Shown here piece by piece: positions 52,188 through 60,000 of a DNA stretch of 64,000 nucleotides. Each line of letters opens with the position of its first letter. Positions within the stretch are counted from its first letter, which is position 1. The stretch lies in contig JAVBMV010000003.1 in NCBI GenBank assembly GCA_031552145.1, positions 186,001-250,000 on the forward strand. Reading direction: 5' to 3'. The notes beneath the pieces were generated by a model. It searched no databases, had not been told where the DNA came from, and worked only from the letters and a program-made list of their open reading frames with translations. Source of the stretch: JAVBMV01 sp031552145 (GTDB lineage: Bacteria; Myxococcota; Myxococcia; Myxococcales; UBA5297). The translations under genes and the position numbers were made by a program.

Positions 52188-53084
52188 TCAGTGAAGTACA
52201 GGCAAGAGTCGGAGCGCGCGCATCGCCTCGGCGAGCTTGGCGCGCGGGGCGTCGCTCATCGGCGTGAGCGGCAGGCGCAGCTCGTCGGCGAAGAGGCCCG
52301 CCATGTGGAGCGCGGCCTTCACCGGGATGGGGTTTGACTCGCTGAAGAGCGCGTTGTGCAGCGGCACCAACATCGCCTGCATGGCGGCGGCCTTGGCGAA
52401 GTCGTGCGCCAGCGAGAGGGCGCAGAGGTCGGCGATGACTCGGGGCGCGATGTTGGCCGAGACGCTGATGACGCCCGAGCCTCCGGCCGCGATGAAGGGC
52501 GCGATGGTGAAGTCGTCGCCCGAGAGGAAAGAGAGCCCCTCGCGGCCACCCTTCTCTTTGAGCTCCAATAACCGCGCCATGGAGCCCGTCGCCTCCTTGA
52601 TGCCGATGATCTCGGGGATGTCGCAGAGCCGCCGCCACACCTCGGGGGTGAGGTCACAGCCGGTGCGGCTGGGCACGTTGTAGGCGATGATGGGGAAGCC
52701 GGGGTGGGCCTTGGCGATGGCCGCGAAGTGAGCGACGAGGCCGGCCGCGACGGGCTTGTTGTAATAGGGCGTGACGATGAGCGCGGCGTCGGCGCCCTGC
52801 TCCCGCGCGCGCGCCACCGACTCGATGGTGGTGCGCGTGCTGTTGGTGCCTGCGCCCGCGATGACCGGGACGCGCCCCGCCGCCGATTCGACAGCCGTGC
52901 GGATGAGCAGGTTCCGCTCCTCCTGCGTCAGCGTGGCGTACTCACCCGTGGTCCCGATGGGAACGAGCCCCGCGGTGCCGTTGCCGATCTGCAGGCGGAT
53001 GAGGGCTCGGTAGGCGTCGACGTCGACCTCGTCGCCCCGCAGTGGTGTGGCGAGCGCGACGAAAGAACCTCTCAGCGGTGTCAT
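52188..53084 (-). CDS. dapA: 4-hydroxy-tetrahydrodipicolinate synthase
   Basis: This 298-residue TIM-barrel aldolase condenses pyruvate and aspartate semialdehyde, the first step toward lysine and meso-diaminopimelate. The catalytic Lys is in IGIKEATG near residue 163, Tyr in IAYNVPSRTG near 135, and the Thr pair in GTTGEYATL near 45. The residue after GTTGE is Tyr instead of the usual Ser or Ala, a mild oddity next to the active site. VTPYYNKP and SGDDFTIAPFIAAGG are standard. It is co-directional with argE (55 bp upstream) and DUF1015 (63 bp downstream). Confidence 0.95.
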   Translation of the reverse strand: MTPLRGSFVALATPLRGDEVDVDAYRALIRLQIGNGTAGLVPIGTTGEYATLTQEERNLLIRTAVESAAGRVPVIAGAGTNSTRTTIESVARAREQGADAALIVTPYYNKPVAAGLVAHFAAIAKAHPGFPIIAYNVPSRTGCDLTPEVWRRLCDIPEIIGIKEATGSMARLLELKEKGGREGLSFLSGDDFTIAPFIAAGGSGVISVSANIAPRVIADLCALSLAHDFAKAAAMQAMLVPLHNALFSESNPIPVKAALHMAGLFADELRLPLTPMSDAPRAKLAEAMRALRLLPVLH

Positions 53085-53139
53085 GTCGGAGCTCCTATCG
53101 AATCGGGTGGGCCGCGGCGGGCCGGCAGGGGGTAGGACT

Positions 53140-54291
53140 CTAGCAGAAGCGCTCTATCGCCGCGGCGAGCGTATCGCGGCAGGCGAGCAGCTGCGCCTCG
53201 GGCACATACTCGCCCGTGCGGTGGGCCACGGCGATGTCGCCGGGGCCGAAGACCACCACCTCGGCCCCCAGCGCCGCGAGGCAGGGCGCCTCGGTGAAGT
53301 AGGAGACCGCCGCCGCCGGGCGACCGCTCCGCTCGACCATGAAGCGCACCAGCTCCGAGTCGACGGCGCTCTCGAAGGGAGGGTCGCGCCGCGGCGCCTC
53401 GATCTTGATGGTGAGCGAGCGGCTCTCCGCCACGTCGCGGGCGGCCGCCTCCACCACGCCCAGGACACGCTCGAGGGGCTGGCCGGGGACGGGGCGCCAC
53501 TCGAGGGTGAAGCCGCAGTTTCCGGGGATGACGTTCTCGGCGGTGCCACCCGAGAGCGTTCCGATGTTGAGCGTGCTGTAGGGCGGCTCGAAGTCGGCGT
53601 GGCTCTCCTGCCGGATGGTGCGCGTGAGCACCTCTATTCGGGAGATGAGCTCCGCGGCGCCCAGAATGGCCGAGCGCCCGGAGTCGGGGCGCGCGCTGTG
53701 CCCCTCTGCCCCCTGAACCTCGATGTGGGCGAGGCCATAGCCCTTGTGGGCGCGCACCGGCGTGAGACCCGTTGGCTCTCCAACGATCGCGCGGCGCGGG
53801 CGCGCCAGGGCCGCCTCCAGCAGCCGCTTGGCGCCCAGGCACCCCAGCTCCTCCTCGGCGGTGAAGATGAGCGCGAGGGGGCGCCTGAGCGAAGCGCGCA
53901 GTGCGAGCGCCGACGCCTCCAGCGCGCAGGCGATGAAGCCCTTGGTGTCGCAGGCGCCGCGGCCGATGAGCAGCGTGCCTTCGTCCCCCTCCTCGCTGTG
54001 ACCTTCACAGAGCGCGAGCGCCTGCGGCCACGAAGCGGAAAAGGGGACGGTGTCGGTGTGCCCCACGAGGGCCAGCTCGATGGGCTCAGCCTCGGAGCAC
54101 CCGGGCGGCCGATAGATCGCGATGAGGTTCGCCTTCTCGACGCCGAGCGCGTCCTGCCAGCGCTGGCGCTGCGAGACGAAGCCGAGCGCGCGCAGCGCAT
54201 CATCGAGGTAGTCGATGATGGGCAGGTTGCTCTTCGACGAGGTGCTGTCGATGGCCACCAGCTCTGTCAGCCGCGCGCGCAAGTCTCTCAT
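53140..54291 (-). CDS. argE: Acetylornithine deacetylase (M20 family)
   Basis: This 383-residue M20 metallohydrolase is the same length as E. coli ArgE, which removes the acetyl group from N-acetylornithine in arginine synthesis. Metal ligands are visible: His in VGHTDTVP, Asp in GRGACDTKG, Glu-Glu in FTAEEELG, Glu in IVGEPTGL, and a C-terminal His in IAVAHRTGEYV. The lid domain (GYGLAHIEVQGAEGHSARPD) has the dimer His. The start is ATG 54291 (MRDLRARLTELVAIDSTS), which removes an Arg/Trp-rich artefact. Other M20 enzymes, such as succinyl-diaminopimelate desuccinylase, are close, and the dapA neighbour keeps that option open. Confidence 0.85.
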   Translation of the reverse strand: MRDLRARLTELVAIDSTSSKSNLPIIDYLDDALRALGFVSQRQRWQDALGVEKANLIAIYRPPGCSEAEPIELALVGHTDTVPFSASWPQALALCEGHSEEGDEGTLLIGRGACDTKGFIACALEASALALRASLRRPLALIFTAEEELGCLGAKRLLEAALARPRRAIVGEPTGLTPVRAHKGYGLAHIEVQGAEGHSARPDSGRSAILGAAELISRIEVLTRTIRQESHADFEPPYSTLNIGTLSGGTAENVIPGNCGFTLEWRPVPGQPLERVLGVVEAAARDVAESRSLTIKIEAPRRDPPFESAVDSELVRFMVERSGRPAAAVSYFTEAPCLAALGAEVVVFGPGDIAVAHRTGEYVPEAQLLACRDTLAAAIERFC

Positions 54292-54316
54292 CTCGTATCT
54301 CCGCCAGCGGGCCTCG

Positions 54317-55834
54317 CTACGCGATCGCCTTGGCCACGGTCGCCTCGACCTGAGCCACCAGGGCGTTGCCACGCTCGAGCAGCTTGGCCGCCTTTGCGCG
54401 CTGCGCCTCGACGTAGGCCGCGTCCTTGAGCGAGGGGAGGTTGATCAGCACATTCATGTGGGCGCCCTTGAGCGCCGTGGAGAGGTGCAGCGCGCCGACG
54501 CCGACGTCGGTGATCGAGTTCTTGTTGCCCTTCTCCGCGATCACCTTGGCGCGCTCGAGGGCGTCGACCGCCAGCGCCATCACCTGCAGTGGCACCTCGC
54601 AGGCGCCCTGGGTCGCCGCCTGGATCGCGGCGCTGCGCGCGCCCTTCTCCTCGTCGGTCCCCTTGGGCAGCTTGAACGCCTCCATGACCTTGTCGAAGGC
54701 CTCGGCGTCCTTGTCGATGAAGGCATGGAACTGCCCCATCATCGGGTCGAGCGCCGCCTTGTGAGCGGCGATCTCGGTCGAGACCTCTTCGTACCCCTTC
54801 TTGCCAGCGGTGAGGCCCGCGACCATCGAGAGCAATCCCACGCCGACCGCGCCCGAGAGCGCCGAGGCGGAGCCACCGCCGGGCGTCGGCGTGGCGGCCT
54901 GCACCTCGCCGAGGAAGTCGGTGAGGCTCTTGCCCGCGTGCGCCAGCTTCGACTCGAGGATCTGCTCGGGCTTGAAGAGGTCGAGCTGCAGATACCAGAC
55001 GGCCGCGTCGATGAGCGCCTGCTGCGGGATGAGCCCGATCAGCTCGCTCTCCTTGATGGTGACGCCATAGCGCTCGGCCTCGCGCTTCACGAACTCGAAG
55101 GCGCGGTGCAGGCCGGTGCCGGTGTAGTTGGTCATGTTGATCGAGACCTGGGCGCAGTTGCGCTCCTTGATCTCGAAGCCCATCGACTTGGCGTAGGTGA
55201 AGCCGCCGTCACGGCCGCGCAGGCTCTTGGCGATCTTCTTCGCGATGGAGACGTCGGTGGTGTTGAGGTTGATGTTGTAGGCGACGAGCGGGAAGCGCGC
55301 GCCGATCACCGTGGCGCCCGCGGTGGGGTGCAGCTCGCAGGGGCCGAAGTCGGGGGCGCGCGCCGGGTCGGTGCGGACGGCCTCGCGGATGCCCTCGAAC
55401 TCACCCTTGCGGATCACGGCGAGATCGCGCCGCTCGGGGCGCTGCGCGGCCATCTCGTAGAGATAGGTGGGGATCTTCAGCTCGTCGGAGACGCGCTTCG
55501 CCACGCGCTTCGCCAGCTCGACGCACTCTTCGTTGGTGACGCCCGAGATGGGGATGAATGGGACGACGTCGGTGGCGCCCATGCGCGGGTGCTCGCCCTG
55601 GTGCTTGGTGAGGTCGATCAGCTCCGAGGCCTTCTTGATGCCGCGGAATGCCGCCTCGGCGCACTGCTCCGGCTCACCGACGAAGGTGACGACGGCGCGA
55701 TTGTGGTTCGCGTCCATGCTCTGCTCGAGGAGCGTGACGCCCTGGACCGACTGGATGGCGGCGAGGATCTGATCGATGACTTCGGGGCGGCGCCCCTCGC
55801 TGAAGTTGGGAACGCATTCGACGATTCTGCTCAT
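54317..55834 (-). CDS. ftcD: Glutamate formimidoyltransferase / formimidoyltetrahydrofolate cyclodeaminase
   Basis: This 505-residue bifunctional protein has an N-terminal transferase (SRIVECVPNFSEGRRPEVID; HPRMGATDVVPFIP with the catalytic His near 90; DFGPCELHPTAGATVIGARF) and a C-terminal cyclodeaminase (about 315-505; GGGSASALSGAVGVGLLSMV). It moves the formimino group of formiminoglutamate from histidine breakdown to tetrahydrofolate and then releases ammonia. The fused form is the mammalian-type arrangement, found in some bacteria. The start is ATG 55834 with GGAG 11 nt upstream. It is the first gene of the operon and is divergent from the MBL-fold gene. Confidence 0.95.
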   Translation of the reverse strand: MSRIVECVPNFSEGRRPEVIDQILAAIQSVQGVTLLEQSMDANHNRAVVTFVGEPEQCAEAAFRGIKKASELIDLTKHQGEHPRMGATDVVPFIPISGVTNEECVELAKRVAKRVSDELKIPTYLYEMAAQRPERRDLAVIRKGEFEGIREAVRTDPARAPDFGPCELHPTAGATVIGARFPLVAYNINLNTTDVSIAKKIAKSLRGRDGGFTYAKSMGFEIKERNCAQVSINMTNYTGTGLHRAFEFVKREAERYGVTIKESELIGLIPQQALIDAAVWYLQLDLFKPEQILESKLAHAGKSLTDFLGEVQAATPTPGGGSASALSGAVGVGLLSMVAGLTAGKKGYEEVSTEIAAHKAALDPMMGQFHAFIDKDAEAFDKVMEAFKLPKGTDEEKGARSAAIQAATQGACEVPLQVMALAVDALERAKVIAEKGNKNSITDVGVGALHLSTALKGAHMNVLINLPSLKDAAYVEAQRAKAAKLLERGNALVAQVEATVAKAIA

Positions 55835-55961
55835 GTCTGGTGAAGCTCCTTTCGAGATCGGCATGCTATGGGGCGCCGCGAAGAGGGTCAACCTGCCGAA
55901 AATCGGTCGTTTTTTCGATGCTTTCCGCGCGGTGCGCACTCTCGGTGTAGGGTGCGGGCGC

Positions 55962-56993
55962 ATGGATTCACCCGACAGCCGCAATGACCTGGAGCTCTGC
56001 AACGGCGACCTGCGCCTGCGCGGCACCGAGCTCTTCCTCGACGCGACGCGCCCGAGGCAGCTCTCCTTCATCTCGCACGCCCATGCGGATCATCTCGCGC
56101 GCCATGAACAGGCGATCGCCACGGCGGCGACGCTGGCGCTCGCGGGCAAGCGCGGCGCGGCGCCCCGCTCGGCCCTCCCCGTCCCGTACCGCCAGCCTTT
56201 CAACCTGGGGGCCCTGGAGCTGACGCTCTTCCCGGCGGGGCATGTGCTCGGTTCGGCCCAGCTGCGCGTGGTGCGCTCCGTCGGCCGCACCAAGCAGCGC
56301 ATCCTCTATACGGGCGATCTCAACCCCGTGCCCGGCCTTACCGCCGAGCCGGCCGAGCCCGTGGCGTGCGACCTGCTGGTGCTCGAGTCGACCTTCGGGC
56401 TCCCGCGCTATCGCTTCCCACCGCGCGAAGAGACCTATGAGGCGATGGCCGCCTTCGCGCGCCGCTGCTTCGACGCGGGCGCAGTGCCCACCTTCCTGGC
56501 CTACTCCTTGGGAAAGGCACAGGAGGGGATAAAGGCGCTGGTGGAGCGCGGCGTGAGCGTCGCGGCCCATCCCGCCATCAGCGAGCTCTGCGAGGTCTAT
56601 GAACGCTTTGGCTGTGCCCTCCCCCACCGCCTCTTCCGCGCAGCGCAAGGCCGAGAGGCGGAGCGAGAGGGGGGCCCGCGCCAAGGCGAGGCGCTCTTCT
56701 GGCCCTTGGGCGGAGGCCCCCTGCGGCTGCCCGAGAGCGCGATGCCGCTCTGCACCGCGGCGCTGACGGGCTGGGCACTCGACTCGAGCACCCGTTATCG
56801 CATGGGCGTGGACGAGGCCTTCCCGCTCTCGGACCATGGCGACTTCGAAGCGCTGCTCGGCTACGCCGCCGCGACCGGGGCGAAGCGCATCCTCACCCAC
56901 CATGGCTCGGCCAAGGAGTTCGCGGCGGCGCTGCGCGACCGCGGCTTCGAGGCCTGGCCGCTGGTGCCCTCGAAGCAGCTCGAGCTCTTCTAA
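55962..56993 (+). CDS. MBL-fold exonuclease/RNA-processing-like protein (CPSF-type, ligase-associated)
   Basis: This 343-residue metallo-beta-lactamase fold protein has the metal motif HAHADHL near residue 35, His in AGHVLGSAQ near 90, Asp in YTGDLNP near 112 and the beta-CASP-like STFGLP region. The C-terminal part has LSDHGDFEALL and ILTHHGSAKEFA, which complete the metal site. This matches the mRNA 3'-end processing/ligase-associated exonuclease group. No DNA ligase gene is adjacent here, so its partner is unknown. The start is the ATG at 55962; an in-frame upstream extension overlaps ftcD on the other strand and is not convincing. Confidence 0.88.
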   Translation: MDSPDSRNDLELCNGDLRLRGTELFLDATRPRQLSFISHAHADHLARHEQAIATAATLALAGKRGAAPRSALPVPYRQPFNLGALELTLFPAGHVLGSAQLRVVRSVGRTKQRILYTGDLNPVPGLTAEPAEPVACDLLVLESTFGLPRYRFPPREETYEAMAAFARRCFDAGAVPTFLAYSLGKAQEGIKALVERGVSVAAHPAISELCEVYERFGCALPHRLFRAAQGREAEREGGPRQGEALFWPLGGGPLRLPESAMPLCTAALTGWALDSSTRYRMGVDEAFPLSDHGDFEALLGYAAATGAKRILTHHGSAKEFAAALRDRGFEAWPLVPSKQLELF

Positions 56994-56997
56994 GGAA

Positions 56998-57032
56998 GAA
57001 GAGCCCGGCGGCGCGGGGCCACCGGGCTCTTC
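56998..57032. terminator. Bidirectional hairpin between convergent genes
   Basis: GAAGAGCCCGG at 56998-57008 pairs perfectly (11 bp) with 57022-57032 around a 13-nt GC-rich loop. The arms carry an AAGA/TCTT base that gives T-rich ends on either strand. It lies between the MBL stop (56993) and the Kelch protein stop (57058). Confidence 0.7.
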
Positions 57033-57057
57033 ATGGCAACCGGCCTACGTTGCGCGC

Positions 57058-60000
57058 CTAGCGATTGGCGGCGCGCGCGCTCCTGCGCCGCCCCAGCGCG
57101 GCCATCGGGAGCGCGATGAGTGAGAGCCAGAGCGCGCTGGCGGCGCCGGGGCTCGAGGAACAGCCGCCGCTCCCCTTCACCGTCACCTTGCCGGGGTCTT
57201 TCTCGGGCACGACGCAGGCGCCCTCGACACAGACGAAAGAGCGGGAGCAATCGCCATCGTTCCTGCAAGAGTGGAGGCACGCATCGTCGCCGCAGGCGTA
57301 GGGAGCGCAGGACTTGGGCTCCACCAAGTCGCAGGTGCCGGTCCCATCGCAGGTGGCTTCAAAGGTGACTGCGCCATCGCGGCAGCTCGCGTCTCCGCAG
57401 CGGGTCTCCTCGCCGGGATAGGCGCAGGCGTCGCTATTCTTGCCGTCGCAGAACCCGGCGCAGGAGCCGACACCGATGCAAGGCTTGTGGCCGGGGCGCG
57501 GGAGCCCCGTCACTGCGACGCACCTGCCGCGCGCGTAGGACTCGCTGCACGACTCGCAGCTCCCATCGCAAGCGTTCTCACAGCAGACGCCGTCGACACA
57601 GGGCGCGCCGCCAGCGCACTGGTTCTCACCGAAGCAGGCCGCGCCGCGCGGCAGCCTGGGCACGCAGAGTCCGGCGGAGCAGTAGTGGTCGGCGCCAGAG
57701 CAGTCCTCATCACAGGTGCAGTCGCCTCTGCAGCTACCCTCTTCGCAGACGAAGGGGGCACAGCTCTGGCGCTTCGCGGTGGGACAGAAACCCGTACCGG
57801 TGCAGCTCGTCGCCAGGTAGACCTTCGTTCCCGACTCGTCGCAGGTGGCCTCCTCGCCACAGGCCGTCTCACTGTTGGGATAGACGCAGGTGGTGTGGAC
57901 GCCATCGCAGGTACCGGCGCAGGTGTCGCCCGCTTCGCCTCCGCAGAGGGGTCGTCCATTCCTTGGAACACCAACCGCCGCGCTGCAGATACCCGCGCGT
58001 CCAGCGAGGTCGCACGCCTCGCACTGGCTGCCGCAGGAGGTGTCGCAGCAGAGCCCGTCGATGCAGTAGCCCGACGCGCAGTCGATGTGGGCCGAGCACT
58101 CCGTCCCGAGCGGGAGCAGCTTCTTGGGCACGCAGGTGCCCGCGCCCTCCGAGGCGTCGCAGTACGCCATCGGCGCGCACTGCGCGTTCTCGGTGCAGCG
58201 GGTGGCACAGCCGCCGGCGGGCGCGCAGAGGTAGGGCGCGCAGGAGGTTACGGTAGCAGCGGGGCAGAGCGGGTCGCCACCGGAGCAGGTCGCCTCGGAA
58301 TGGAGCTCGCCCACGCAGCTCGGCGCCAGGCAGACTTTGGTCGCGGGCTCGAAGCCATCGTTCGGGCAGGTGGCCGCGCTGCCCGTGCAGTGCTCGGCCA
58401 CGTCACACGGGCCAGCCTTCGAGCGGCACTCGACGCTCGCCGGGCGGAAGGCGTCGGTGGGGCAGGCGACCGCACTGCCGGTGCAGTGCTCCTCGACGTC
58501 GCACTCGCCCGCGGAGGAGCGGCAGACCGTGGAGGCGGGCTTGAAGGCGAGGCCCGCGGGACAAGTGGCGGAGAGACCGTCGCACTTGACGTCTTCCTCG
58601 CAGGGGCCCGACTTAGTGGAGGCCCTGCAGATCGCCCCGGCGTTGGCGGGCTTCGTGTGGTCGCAGATGCCCGCCTTGCAGGTATCCGCGGAGCAGAGGC
58701 CTCCGTCGTCGAGACAAGGAGTTCCGTCGGGCTTCGCCGCCGAGGCCTGGCAGGCGGAGCTGCCGCCGGAGCAGACGGGCGCCTCGAGGCACTCGTTAGC
58801 CGCCTTTCCACAGACGGTGCCGGCCGCCTTGTAGCCGGTGGCGGGGCAGGCGATCTGGACTCCGTCGCAGCGCCGGACGTCGTCGCACACGCCACTCCCG
58901 GCGGCGCCGCAGACCGCGCCGCCGTTGGCGGGCTTGTGCTCGCAGACTCCCGCCTTACAAGTGTCGCTCGAACAGACGCTGCCATCGTCGAGGCAGGGAG
59001 TGCCGTCGGGCTTCGCGGACGCGGCGGGGCAGACCGGGCTCGCGCCCGTGCAGACCGGCGCATCGGTACACTCGTTCGTGGCGAGACCGCAGACGGCACC
59101 GGCGTTACCGGAGACGCTGACGCACTGGCCCGTTGCGCTGCAGCGATCCACGGTGCAGATGTTGCCGTCGTCGACGGCGGCGGTGCAGGTCGTGCCCGCG
59201 GGCTTCGTGGGCTTCAAGGGGCAGGCGCGCTGCACGCCGTTGCAGTAGGCGGGCTCCTGGCAGGGGCCGACGTCGGCGCCGTCGCAGAGGATGCCCTGGC
59301 GCGCGGGCCCACAGACACCATCGGTGGGCGCGCCCTTCGCCGCGGTGCAGGCCTCGCAGTCGCCATCGACGCCACCGCCGCACGCCTCGTTGCAGCAGAC
59401 GCCGTCGACGCAGAAGCCGCTGCCACACTCGGAGCCTTGGCCGCAAACCTTGCCATTCCTGCCCTTGACGCGGCAGGTCTGGAATTCGGCCGAGTTGGGA
59501 TCGAGGTTGCAGAAGAGCTCCTTGCCCTCCTCGTTGCACTGCAGATCGGCGGTGCAGGGCTGCGCCTCGACGGCGAAGGCGATCTCCCAGAGGTCGCCCG
59601 AGTTGCCTGGGAAGGAGGAGGGGGGATTTCCACCCAACTTCTCGCGCGTGGGTTCGGGCAGCTCCAGGCTGGTGCTGCCGCCATGCAGATAGAAATAGCC
59701 GTCGCGGAAGAGCATCGCCGCGCCCTGGCGCGCGGCGAGGCGTGGAGGCAGCGGCATCTCGGCGAAGGTGACACCATCGGTCACATAGGCCTTCGCGGAA
59801 AGCTGGCCGCTCTCATCCACACCGCCGACGATGAGGGCGCGCTTGCCATCGGAGGCCATCGCGAAGCGCGAGAGCTTGGGCAGGCCGACGTTGGCCTGGC
59901 TCCACTGCGAGGTGGCTGGATCGAAGAACCAGGAATCGCCGTGGCGGGCGGCGCCCGATGGGAAGAGGCCATTCTCGAGATCGACGTCCTCGCCACCATG